Below, piece by piece: positions 1 through 7,539 of a stretch of 64,000 bases of DNA. The notes beneath the pieces are model-generated. The model saw only the letters and a list, made by a program, of their open reading frames with translations. It was not told where the DNA came from and made no database searches. Origin of the DNA: Chryseobacterium angstadtii (GTDB lineage Bacteria > Bacteroidota > Bacteroidia > Flavobacteriales > Weeksellaceae); assembly GCF_001045465.1 (NCBI RefSeq), contig NZ_LFND01000006.1:124001-188000 (forward strand). Reading direction: 5' to 3'. Every line of letters begins with the position of its first letter. The first letter of the stretch is position 1. A program made the translations under genes and the position numbers.

Positions 1-736
1 AGTATTGCTCGTTTATTAAGGTGGTACATCCTACTCCGGCCGGAACAATATTAGTCACGCTCACAGGCCCTGCACCATTGGGCAGAACAGCCAGGTTGGT
101 ATAGGTAGGATCGCCTACTTTCTTTAAGAGGAGTGCAAAACTGTCTGCAAAATCACCGCACGGAAATCCGCTGGTATATTCTTCCGAAGCAAACAGATAA
201 TTGAATTTCACCTGATTGCTGTTGGGAACAAAGTCGAATTCTACGGCTACCACGTCCTGAAGATCATCCGGAGGGTTTACCGCCGCTACAAGATCCGGAT
301 CGTTTATTCCAGAGCCCGGAACCTGATCAGACAGTTCACCAGGCCCTTCATAGCCATTTCCTGCTCTTCTTGCTTTACCTGCCACGAGAACAATACCGTC
401 ATTAAAAGGGAAATTGGTAGTTCCTTTATTAAAATATCCCCACGCCCTTTCTGTGTCTGTTGCCAGCTGATTCGGAGAAACGGTTACATTGGATACGTTT
501 GGTGCCGCACATACGGAGCCTCCTGAGATCAGTACATTCTTCACAAGCTGCTCAATATTATATGCGGAAGCCGGGTAAGTGGGTACATTTACATCTATAA
601 ACACGCCAGCTTTCATCGTTAGCTGAGATGCTTTTTTCGGAGGTGATTTTTTCCTGACATTCTGGGAAAATACTGCTACAGAGGAAAACAGTACTAACAC
701 AAATAAAAAGTATTTGTTCAATCTATACGTTAACAT
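1..736 (-). CDS. Choice-of-anchor L domain surface protein (3' end outside window)
   Basis: The reading frame opens at the ATG ending at 736 and runs off the left edge, so only about 245 N-terminal residues are seen. Residues 1-25 form a signal peptide (short basic start, hydrophobic core, ending VFSQ). The rest matches the choice-of-anchor L pattern: an early YNIEQLVKNVLISGG segment, then a GIVLVAG segment, DLQDVVAVEFDFVP, and FNYLFASEEY followed by GDFADSFALLL. Such domains are found in large exported proteins of Bacteroidota, often ending in a T9SS sorting or gliding-motility C-terminal domain; the C terminus is not visible here, so the secretion route is inferred. No enzyme function can be assigned. 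The gene starts its own unit, with about 160 bp of AT-rich DNA between it and the terminator of the gene to its right. Confidence 0.85.
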   Translation of the reverse strand, partial: MLTYRLNKYFLFVLVLFSSVAVFSQNVRKKSPPKKASQLTMKAGVFIDVNVPTYPASAYNIEQLVKNVLISGGSVCAAPNVSNVTVSPNQLATDTERAWGYFNKGTTNFPFNDGIVLVAGKARRAGNGYEGPGELSDQVPGSGINDPDLVAAVNPPDDLQDVVAVEFDFVPNSNQVKFNYLFASEEYTSGFPCGDFADSFALLLKKVGDPTYTNLAVLPNGAGPVSVTNIVPAGVGCTTLINEQY

Positions 737-897
737 TTTTATTATTATTTATCCAAATGTAACAAAAATACCATTAAAAAACACGTCATCATCTAAATAA
801 AAAAATAATTCACCATACGCATTCGTAAAAAATATGTTTTATAAGTGAAAAATCCGCAAAACAACAGGTATTAAATTTCAAGCTTATAAAAACGCTT

Positions 898-936
898 AAA
901 AAAAATCAGACCTGTACAATTTGTAAGGTCTGATTT
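898..936 (-). terminator. Rho-independent terminator of the DUF1003 gene
   Basis: An 11-bp perfect stem (903-913 pairs with 926-936, AAATCAGACCT) with a 12-nt loop is followed on the minus strand by eight T residues (898-905). It lies just beyond the stop codon of the 964-1512 gene and ends the rnz operon. Confidence 0.85.
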
Positions 937-963
937 CTATAATTATTATGGATCATCCGGCTG

Positions 964-1512
964 CTATTTTTTCAGCTGATCAATTTCATTCTGAAGCTGG
1001 CTGATGATATCTTTCAGTGCTTTAATTTCATTTTTATTGGAGCTTACGTTGCTTTTCAGAATTACATTTTTAGCTCTTTCGTTGTGGTCTTCATCATCTT
1101 CTTCTTCATTGATCTCTTCAATATCTTCCTGAATGTCTTCAATATCTTCGTTGATCTCCTCAATATCTTCGCTGATCTCTTCAATATCCTCGCTGATTTC
1201 TTCTATATCTTCCTGAATATCTTCAATATCCTCGCTGATCTCTTCAATATCTTCCTGAATATCTTCAATTTTCTCGTGGCTCTTATTCACAGACATCTGA
1301 ATGAAAATGGCCAGATATATTGCTTCCAGAGAAACAACAGTGGTAAGAATCAGAAGCATTTTGTCGAACGCAACAAGATTGAGCATCGGCAAAAGAAATG
1401 AGGTGATGAAGAATAAGGTATGAACAATTAGTGAAGGGATAGAGCCCACCCACCATGTGATACCGTTTGCAATTTTCTCTAAAATTTCTGTATTTTCTTT
1501 TTCTTTTTTCAT
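964..1512 (-). CDS. DUF1003 membrane protein with acidic heptad-repeat coiled coil
   Basis: 182 residues. Residues about 20-75 hold two membrane segments and a loop that match DUF1003: a FDKMLLILTTVVSLEAIYL stretch followed by a short IQMSVNK end, like the family's SLEAIFL...SQNR signature. After the membrane part come eight exact heptads of the type EDIEEIS / EDIEDIQ / EDIEEIN (residues about 80-135), encoded by a 21-bp tandem repeat, then an EEEDDEDH acidic patch and a second helical stretch (NKNEIKALKDIISQLQNEI). Isoleucines fall at a and d positions, so a parallel Ile-zipper oligomer is likely. The function of DUF1003 proteins is not known. It is the last gene of a unit with rnz and the TIGR02757 gene (15-bp gap) and is followed by a strong terminator. 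Confidence 0.8.
   Translation of the reverse strand: MKKEKENTEILEKIANGITWWVGSIPSLIVHTLFFITSFLLPMLNLVAFDKMLLILTTVVSLEAIYLAIFIQMSVNKSHEKIEDIQEDIEEISEDIEDIQEDIEEISEDIEEISEDIEEINEDIEDIQEDIEEINEEEDDEDHNERAKNVILKSNVSSNKNEIKALKDIISQLQNEIDQLKK
1109..1276. repeat. 21-bp coding minisatellite, 8 units
   Basis: Eight consecutive 21-bp units of the type TTGATCTCTTCAATATCTTCC (plus strand) with a few substitutions per unit and no indels. Each encodes one heptad of the coiled coil in the 964-1512 protein. Alternating unit types (QEDIEEIS and SEDIEDIQ) suggest duplications of two-unit blocks. Confidence 0.9.
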
Positions 1513-1527
1513 CCTTTCCTATGTTTT

Positions 1528-2298
1528 TTATAAGAGTTCTTTGGTCACTCCCAGCCCAAACAGAGCGAAATCATATCTGGCGGGATCTTTTTCATCAAAT
1601 TTTCTCACGGCAATATCCAGTTCTTCCACTGTTTTCCAGTCATTCTGAGTTCGTGAAAGCAAACCGAGCTGCCTGGAAATATTTCCCGTATGTACATCTA
1701 ACGGAATTGAAAGGTATTTCTGATCTATATTTTCCCAAATTCCAAAATCTACTCCATGTTTGTCTTTCCGGACCATCCAACGAAGGAACATAATAATTCT
1801 TTTGGAAGAGGAGTTTTTATAAGGTGAGCTTACATGTTTATGACTCCTGTGTTTTTCCGTTTCCAGAAAACCGCTTCTGAATCTTTCAATAGCATGAAAA
1901 AAATTAGTTTCCTGATCTTTTATCATGAATAAATTTTCAAGACTTTCATTCTCTTTATAAATTTTATTGAACTGCCTGATAAAGTAAGCAAAATCCTGGC
2001 CGTTAAAAGTCCGGTGTATACTTTTATCCTGAAGAACATCCAGATCTTTGTCAGAATGGTTCAGGACAAAATCATAGGGAGAGTTGCCCATGATATTGAG
2101 CATTTTTTCTGCAGATTTAACGATTGATTTTCTGTTTCCCCAGGAAATGGTGGCTGCCAGAAAACCGGCAATTTCAACATCCTGTTTTAAGGAAAAACGA
2201 TGCGGAATCTGAATCGGATCATCTGCAATAAAATCGGGATTGTTGTACTGATCTGCTTTTTCGTTCAGAAAGCTTTTCAGTTCTTCAAAATTAAGCAT
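1528..2298 (-). CDS. TIGR02757 family protein (DUF2400)
   Basis: 256 residues, close to the usual family length of about 250. Recognisable features are the N-terminal DPIQIPHRF, the GFLAATISWGNRKSI stretch near residue 50, and a C-terminal MFLRWMVRKD...LSIPLDVHTGNISRQLGL block that recalls helix-hairpin-helix DNA glycosylase folds. The family is widespread in Bacteroidota and other bacteria and has no established function. No catalytic residues can be named. The start lies 7 bp after the rnz stop codon, so the two genes are co-transcribed, with the DUF1003 gene downstream. Start chosen at the ATG followed by LNFEELKSF, the only good in-frame start. Confidence 0.85.
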   Translation of the reverse strand: MLNFEELKSFLNEKADQYNNPDFIADDPIQIPHRFSLKQDVEIAGFLAATISWGNRKSIVKSAEKMLNIMGNSPYDFVLNHSDKDLDVLQDKSIHRTFNGQDFAYFIRQFNKIYKENESLENLFMIKDQETNFFHAIERFRSGFLETEKHRSHKHVSSPYKNSSSKRIIMFLRWMVRKDKHGVDFGIWENIDQKYLSIPLDVHTGNISRQLGLLSRTQNDWKTVEELDIAVRKFDEKDPARYDFALFGLGVTKELL

Positions 2299-2305
2299 AC
2301 AGGTT

Positions 2306-3220
2306 TTAAATTTTTACACTTTCCAAAGCTTTGGGAAGGAAGGTATTGGGAAAAACTTCTCTGGCTTCATCTGTAAACACGGTGAGATCGGCATATCTGT
2401 TGGAAAAATGCCCCAGAATCAGTTTTCCGACTTCCGCTTTCCGGGCGATCATGGCAGCTTCCATAGCAGTAGAATGTCCCGTATAATCTGCCATTTCTTT
2501 CAGATCATGGAGAAAAGTAGATTCATGGTAGAGAACCGTTACGTTTTTAATGATAGGAAGAACACTTTCAAGATACCGGGTATCACTGCAGAAGGCATAA
2601 GATACGGGAGGTACAGGATCCAGTGTAAGAATTTCATTTTTCAGGACGTAGCCATCGCTGAGCACAACATCTTTTCCTGCTTTTATATTGTGATAATCAC
2701 AGCTTTCTATTTCTTTGTACTTGGCAATTTCCTTCATATTCAGGTGCCTGTCTTTTGGTTTTTCTTTAAAAAGATAACCGTTGCAATATATTCTGTGATC
2801 CAAAGGAATGGTATACACTTCTACCCTGCTGTCTTCATAAATTTTTTCCGAATAGTCTTTATCCAGCTCATGATAAACGACTTCAAAACCGCGGTGTGTT
2901 TCCGTAATCTGAAAAATGGTTTCCAGCATTTTCTTGATTCCTTTAGGACCATAAACATGCAGCGGAATATCTCTTCCAAGCAGACGGAAAGAGGCAATAA
3001 GACCTGGCAAACCAAAACAATGATCGCCATGAAGATGCGAAATAAAGATATGATTGATCTTTGAAAATCTTGCTTTTGCTTTTCTCAGCTGTACCTGCGT
3101 TCCTTCTCCACAATCAATTAAGAAATGTCTCTCTTCCATTTCCAGCAACTGGGCTGTGGGTGAGGAATTGATCGTCGGAATAGCTGAATTAAAACCTAAT
3201 ATCGTTAAATAAGTACTCAA
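2306..3220 (-). CDS. rnz: Ribonuclease Z
   Basis: 304 residues, the normal length for the short bacterial form. This metallo-beta-lactamase-fold enzyme cuts the 3' trailer from tRNA precursors. The zinc-binding motif HLHGDH lies at residues 62-67; other ligands are visible in the SDTRY segment, the following HESTF segment, and a HSTAMEAA segment near residue 245, with a GHFSNRY motif (third histidine ligand) near 272. The N-terminal LGFNSAIPT and IDCGEGTQVQL are family signatures. It is the first gene of a three-gene minus-strand unit (rnz, TIGR02757, DUF1003). The gap upstream (3221-3391) is AT-rich and holds a long inverted repeat (3318-3327 with 3372-3381). Confidence 0.95.
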   Translation of the reverse strand: MSTYLTILGFNSAIPTINSSPTAQLLEMEERHFLIDCGEGTQVQLRKAKARFSKINHIFISHLHGDHCFGLPGLIASFRLLGRDIPLHVYGPKGIKKMLETIFQITETHRGFEVVYHELDKDYSEKIYEDSRVEVYTIPLDHRIYCNGYLFKEKPKDRHLNMKEIAKYKEIESCDYHNIKAGKDVVLSDGYVLKNEILTLDPVPPVSYAFCSDTRYLESVLPIIKNVTVLYHESTFLHDLKEMADYTGHSTAMEAAMIARKAEVGKLILGHFSNRYADLTVFTDEAREVFPNTFLPKALESVKI

Positions 3221-3391
3221 ATCAATAGTTTATTATAACAAATGTACGACAGAAAATCTAAACATATATTTCAGATCTAAGTTTAAATGCTGAAACGCAT
3301 AGAATATCTGCCATCACAAAAGGTTTTCACCGATATACTTTCTGAAAACATTCCCTATTTGTATTAAGGTTAAAACCTTTTGCGATTGGAA

Positions 3392-3967
3392 TTAATCTTT
3401 TACTTTCAGGAAATCCAGGAACAGGTCCAATGCCTGCTTACGATGACTGATTCTGTTTTTATCCTCAGGATTCATTTCTGCAAAAGTCATCTCATATCCT
3501 TCCGGAACGAAGATAGGGTCATATCCAAACCCTTTATGTCCTTTATTTTCTGTAAGTATATTTCCGTGAACCCTTCCTTCGAAATAGCGGGCTCCGTTTT
3601 CGTCATAATAGCACAAAACTGTAATGAAATAGGCTTTTCTGTTTTCTTCACCGTCCAGTTCACCTAAAACTTTCTCCATGTTTTTAGCAAAATCGTGATC
3701 GCCTGCATAGCGTGCAGAAAAAATCCCGGGTCTGCCGTCCAACGCTTCAATCGCAATACCGCTGTCGTCTCCTAAGCTCGGAATTCCGGTTTTTTCAAAA
3801 CAGTATTTTGCTTTAATTAAGGCATTGGCATTAAAAGAGTCTCCGTCTTCTACGATTTCTTCATGAATATGATAGTCTGTAAGGCTTTTTACAGTAAAAT
3901 CATTGCCCAAAATCTGCTGAATTTCTTCTTTTTTGTGGTGGTTGTGTGTTGCTACTAATAATTCCAT
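3392..3967 (-). CDS. rdgB: RdgB/HAM1 non-canonical purine NTP pyrophosphatase
   Basis: 191 residues from the ATG ending at 3967 (MELLVATHNHHKKEE). An open frame extends 20 codons further but would run through the 3' end of the upstream gene, and family members begin with exactly this LLVATHN motif; the ATG at 3973 is a near-equivalent alternative. The enzyme removes dITP, ITP and XTP from the nucleotide pool. Substrate and metal motifs are present: SLGDDSGIAIEALDGRPG, GFGYDPIF and the C-terminal SHR. The stop codon of the preceding gene ends within 6 bp of the start, so translation is probably coupled; it is the last gene of a CPBP protease / unknown membrane protein / rdgB unit. Confidence 0.93.
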   Translation of the reverse strand: MELLVATHNHHKKEEIQQILGNDFTVKSLTDYHIHEEIVEDGDSFNANALIKAKYCFEKTGIPSLGDDSGIAIEALDGRPGIFSARYAGDHDFAKNMEKVLGELDGEENRKAYFITVLCYYDENGARYFEGRVHGNILTENKGHKGFGYDPIFVPEGYEMTFAEMNPEDKNRISHRKQALDLFLDFLKVKD

Positions 3968-3972
3968 TACCA

Positions 3973-4491
3973 TTATTTTTTTATAAAAAAACTGACTGCA
4001 AAAGTAAGAATTGAAATTCCAATACAAGCAACTGACAGGTAATAAAACAAAATCAGCTGCGTGGAATTATCTCTATCTTCCTTTATTGCCATTTCTATGA
4101 TGTTTCCATTTTTCGGATAGGTCTGCAGAATATAATCTCCTGTTTCATCAACAGCAAAATTCGCATATGAGGTATATATTTTATTTCCAACTGTTTCCAC
4201 TTCAAAAATGAATTTAGGGACAGCCGTATCCGGAAATTTTCTGATGATATTGTTTTTAAGATCTTTTAATTCAAAATAATAGTTTCTTTTTTGAATTTCA
4301 TTGGCATTATCATTCACCAGATAAAGTATGTAATCTCCTTTGCTTAATTTTAATGCAGACTTCTCCGAAGTTTTAAGTTCAATATAATCAGACTGCTGTA
4401 AAAAGAAGAATAAAACGGTACAAACTATGGAAATCAGGGCGAAAATTCCTGAAACAATTCTTATTCTCTTTTTTATTTTAAATTTCCGCAT
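3973..4491 (-). CDS. Two-pass membrane protein of unknown function
   Basis: 172 residues. A basic N terminus (RKFKIKKRIR) is followed by a membrane helix (about 11-32), a roughly 100-residue extracytoplasmic domain rich in beta-strand patterning (KGDYILYLVND, YYFELKD, GDYILQTYP), and a second membrane helix near the C terminus ending in KK. The repeated GDYIL elements suggest a beta-sandwich sensor- or ligand-type domain, but I do not recognise a family. It overlaps the CPBP protease gene by 14 bp and abuts rdgB, so the three are translated from one message. Confidence 0.7.
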   Translation of the reverse strand: MRKFKIKKRIRIVSGIFALISIVCTVLFFFLQQSDYIELKTSEKSALKLSKGDYILYLVNDNANEIQKRNYYFELKDLKNNIIRKFPDTAVPKFIFEVETVGNKIYTSYANFAVDETGDYILQTYPKNGNIIEMAIKEDRDNSTQLILFYYLSVACIGISILTFAVSFFIKK

Positions 4492-5308
4492 AATGTACTT
4501 TATACTTTTTCATAAAAAGATAGTAAAACAGGGAAAAAAGAACAATTCCTATGGCAAGAATAATCCATTCTGAAATTTTGAAAACTTCCGCAAAACTTTC
4601 ATTTTTGGTATAGGTCACCAACATCGAAGAACACAAATTGTTAAATCCATGCAGTAACATCGGTAACAGAAGGGATTTTGTTTTATAATACACCAGTCCA
4701 AGCACACATCCCAGCAAAACCGCTCCTACAAACTGCCATGGATTTCCATGAACCAGCCCGAAGATGAGAGATGCATAAAAAATAGCTCTTTTAGGATCTA
4801 CTCCTTTATTGATGAGCCCTTTCTGAATAATTCCTCTAAAAATAATTTCTTCAAAAATGGGTGCCATAATCACCGTCATGATGATCATTGTAACAGGTTC
4901 AAAGGTCAATTTCTCCATAAGTTCTGAGAAGTAATCGTAATATTTTCCCCAGAACGGTCCCGTAATAGGAATAAGTGATGTGACAAATTCTGAGATCAGC
5001 ATCATCCCGATCATCATAGGAAATATCAGGAGATAGGTAGATAAATTGGTAGGAGAAAAATTGAAATTTAGTTTTTCCCCGGTTGATGGCCTCACAATAA
5101 AAAAATCAAAAAAAGCAATAGCTGTAAGAAATCCGGCCGCATTCGTAAGCATTAAAAACCAGTCTCTAAGTTCAAGATTTTCTCTGAAAACAATTTTCCA
5201 GAAACTACCGAAAAAGGAAACAGCGATTGTCCCTATGAATAATCCTGCGATCAGGACAAGACCTCCCATCCATGTAAACGTAAACTTAGGATACTTACTA
5301 TTTTCCAT
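4478..5308 (-). CDS. CPBP family intramembrane glutamic endopeptidase
   Basis: 276 residues from the ATG ending at 5308 (MENSKYPKF); an in-frame ATG 30 bp upstream has a less plausible leader. About seven or eight membrane segments are visible. The CPBP/Rce1 (ABI) motifs are intact: EEIIFRG (motif 1, with the catalytic Glu pair and Arg), FGLVHGNPWQF (motif 2, FxxxH) and LLHGFNN (motif 3). Members process prenylated or hydrophobic peptides or confer bacteriocin self-immunity; no bacteriocin gene is seen nearby, so the substrate is unknown. First gene of an overlapping unit with the unknown membrane protein and rdgB. Confidence 0.9.
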   Translation of the reverse strand: MENSKYPKFTFTWMGGLVLIAGLFIGTIAVSFFGSFWKIVFRENLELRDWFLMLTNAAGFLTAIAFFDFFIVRPSTGEKLNFNFSPTNLSTYLLIFPMMIGMMLISEFVTSLIPITGPFWGKYYDYFSELMEKLTFEPVTMIIMTVIMAPIFEEIIFRGIIQKGLINKGVDPKRAIFYASLIFGLVHGNPWQFVGAVLLGCVLGLVYYKTKSLLLPMLLHGFNNLCSSMLVTYTKNESFAEVFKISEWIILAIGIVLFSLFYYLFMKKYKVHYAEI

Positions 5309-5873
5309 ACTTTTCTCTGTACATTTTAATAAAAACAAAGATAATTTTTTTGAATACGGCGGGCAACTAAAAAAGGAAATTGTTGGGCGGGGGCGGGTTT
5401 CGAGTTGTGGGGTACGGGTTGGAGAGTTTCGAGTTGGAGAGAGTGATTTGTTTTTTTGTGAAAAAAGTTGAGGATGTTGAGTGGAGAATACAGACTGGTC
5501 GAAGCCACCGGAGTTCTGTATTTCTTCTGTCTGATGGCTTTATAATCTTGTACTGGTAGCTTCGAGTGCCTCAGCCGCCAATCTTGATTACTATTAGCCA
5601 TAATAATTAGTTTTATCATTCACCTTTAACATGCAAAGCAAAATTCACCATTCATTATATCATTCCAGCCTAAAACCAAAACTCAAAACAAAGATTAAAA
5701 CAATCCTCAGAATCTCGTATACCGCACCCCGCAACTCAAACCCTCAAACTCGCACCTCGAAACACTCAAACTCTACTACTCTCCAACCCGCAACTCGCAC
5801 CCCAACTATTTATTCACCTAAATTATTTGAAACCTCGTAAAAAATCCCGATTTTTGCAACTTCAAAATACACT
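5309..5873. repeat. 565-bp gene-free, repeat-rich interval with long-range inverted repeat
   Basis: No convincing gene lies here. A G-rich left arm (about 5381-5444, with repeated CGAGTTG and GGGTTGGAGAG units) is complementary to a C-rich right arm (about 5719-5806). The best exact match is CGGGTTGGAGAG (5415-5426) against CTCTCCAACCCG (5779-5790), with TTTCGAG/CTCGAAA also repeated. The two arms could fold a 400-nt stem-loop. The middle part has an in-frame minus-strand stretch, but the frame ends inside the repeat arm and is probably not a gene. The region resembles the degenerate intergenic repeats common in Chryseobacterium-type genomes. Confidence 0.6.
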
Positions 5874-7469
5874 ATGTCAGACTTAATCAAAGAAATACAA
5901 AAAAGAAAGACTTTCGGGATTATTTCCCACCCGGATGCCGGAAAAACTACGCTTACTGAAAAGTTACTGCTTTTCGGAGGGGCTATTCAGGAAGCCGGTG
6001 CAGTAAAGTCGAACAAAATAAAAAAAGGAGCTACCTCCGACTTTATGGAAATTGAAAGACAGAGAGGGATCTCTGTAGCTACTTCCGTATTGGCTTTTGA
6101 ATATAAAGATCACAAAATCAACATCCTGGATACGCCAGGTCACAAGGATTTTGCTGAAGACACCTACAGAACCTTAACGGCTGTAGACTCCGTAATTGTT
6201 GTGATAGACGTGGCAAAAGGGGTTGAGGAGCAGACCGAAAAACTGGTAAAAGTCTGCAGAATGAGAAACATTCCTATGCTTGTTTTCATTAATAAGCTTG
6301 ACCGTGAAGGTAAGGATGCTTTTGATCTTTTGGATGAGGTAGAGCAGAAATTAGGATTAAGAGTCGTTCCGCTATCCATTCCTATTGGTATGGGAAGTGA
6401 TTTCCAGGGAATTTATAATATCTGGGAGAATAATATCCAGCTGTTTCTTGAGGAAAAGAAGCAAAAGGTAGGTGAAACTATTAAGTTTGATGACATCAAC
6501 GATCCTTCGATTGATGAAGTAATCGGAGGGAAAGCAGCTCAGAATCTTAGAGATGAACTGGAGCTGGTACAGTCCGTATATCCTGAATTCAGCCGTGAAG
6601 ATTATATGTCCGGTGATTTGCAGCCTGTATTCTTTGGTTCGGCTTTGAATAATTTCGGAGTACGTGAATTACTGGATGCTTTTATTGAAATTGCCCCGAT
6701 GCCTCAGCCTAAAGAAAGTGATACACGTCTTGTAAAGCCTGAGGAAAGTACTTTCACAGGGTTCGTTTTCAAAATCCATGCGAATATGGATCCGAAGCAC
6801 AGAGACCGTCTTGCTTTCGTGAAAATTGTTTCAGGAACATTTAAAAGAAATGAAAATTATCTATTGGTAAGAGAAGGCAAGAAAATGAAATTCTCTTCCC
6901 CGAATGCGTTCTTTGCAGATAAAAAGGAAGTTGTAGACGAAAGTTTCCCGGGAGACATTGTGGGTCTTCATGACACCGGAAGTTTCAGAATCGGAGATAC
7001 ATTAACAGGAGGTGAAAAGCTTAGTTTTAAAGGAATTCCAAGTTTCTCTCCGGAGCACTTCCGTTATATCAACAACAACGATCCGCTTAAAGCGAAGCAG
7101 CTTGCTAAAGGTATCGATCAGCTGATGGATGAAGGAGTAGCCCAGTTATTTACTCTGGAAATGAACAACAGAAAGATCATCGGAACCGTTGGAGCGCTTC
7201 AGTATGAAGTAATTCAGTACCGTCTGGAACATGAATATGGTGCCAAATGTACCTATGAACCTCTTTCTATGCACAAAGCATGCTGGGTGGAAGCCGATGA
7301 AAGATCTGAAGAATTCAAAGAGTTTGCAAGACTTAAGCAAAGATTCCTGGCAAGAGACAAATACAATCAGTTGGTATTTTTAGCCGATTCTTCATTTACG
7401 ATTCATATGACCCAGGAAAAATTCCCTAATGTGAAGCTGCATTTCATCAGTGAATTCAAAAATGATTAA
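5874..7469 (+). CDS. prfC: Peptide chain release factor 3
   Basis: 531 residues, normal for RF3 (about 525-530). RF3 is the GTPase that recycles RF1/RF2 from the ribosome after peptide release. The G domain is complete: P-loop SHPDAGKT (residues 18-25), the switch I segment with QRGISVATSV, DTPGHKDF (G3) and NKLDR (G4). Domain II and the C-terminal RF3-specific domain (GALQYEVIQYRLEHEYGAKC) follow. It is a single-gene unit bounded by the repeat-rich gap upstream and a strong bidirectional terminator downstream. Nothing unusual is seen in the protein. Confidence 0.97.
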   Translation: MSDLIKEIQKRKTFGIISHPDAGKTTLTEKLLLFGGAIQEAGAVKSNKIKKGATSDFMEIERQRGISVATSVLAFEYKDHKINILDTPGHKDFAEDTYRTLTAVDSVIVVIDVAKGVEEQTEKLVKVCRMRNIPMLVFINKLDREGKDAFDLLDEVEQKLGLRVVPLSIPIGMGSDFQGIYNIWENNIQLFLEEKKQKVGETIKFDDINDPSIDEVIGGKAAQNLRDELELVQSVYPEFSREDYMSGDLQPVFFGSALNNFGVRELLDAFIEIAPMPQPKESDTRLVKPEESTFTGFVFKIHANMDPKHRDRLAFVKIVSGTFKRNENYLLVREGKKMKFSSPNAFFADKKEVVDESFPGDIVGLHDTGSFRIGDTLTGGEKLSFKGIPSFSPEHFRYINNNDPLKAKQLAKGIDQLMDEGVAQLFTLEMNNRKIIGTVGALQYEVIQYRLEHEYGAKCTYEPLSMHKACWVEADERSEEFKEFARLKQRFLARDKYNQLVFLADSSFTIHMTQEKFPNVKLHFISEFKND

Positions 7470-7488
7470 TAATAATCTCTATTAAAAT

Positions 7489-7520
7489 AAAAAAAACCGT
7501 TCCTATGAACGGTTTTTTTT
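7489..7520. terminator. Bidirectional terminator between prfC and metallopeptidase gene
   Basis: Stem ACCGTTC/GAACGGT (7496-7502 with 7507-7513) flanked by A-tract and T-tract, so it can end transcription of prfC (+) and of the convergent metallopeptidase gene (-). Confidence 0.9.
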
Positions 7521-7539
7521 ATTAAATCTGTTTGATGAT

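Noticed and set aside
1084..1401. Plus-strand open frame rich in Phe, Ile and Asn opposite the DUF1003 gene
   Set aside because: It is the complement of the 21-bp heptad repeat; the repeat keeps all frames open. The minus-strand gene has a terminator, family match and operon position.
2408..3064. 218-codon plus-strand frame opposite rnz
   Set aside because: A shadow of the strongly supported RNase Z gene with Phe/Ile/His-rich composition.
5326..5840. Two short frames (5326-5619 minus, 5631-5840 plus) before prfC
   Set aside because: Both run into the G-rich/C-rich repeat arms, have no family match and no ribosome-binding context. The minus-strand frame contains a peptide-like stretch that may be a dispersed repeat, but not a supportable gene.
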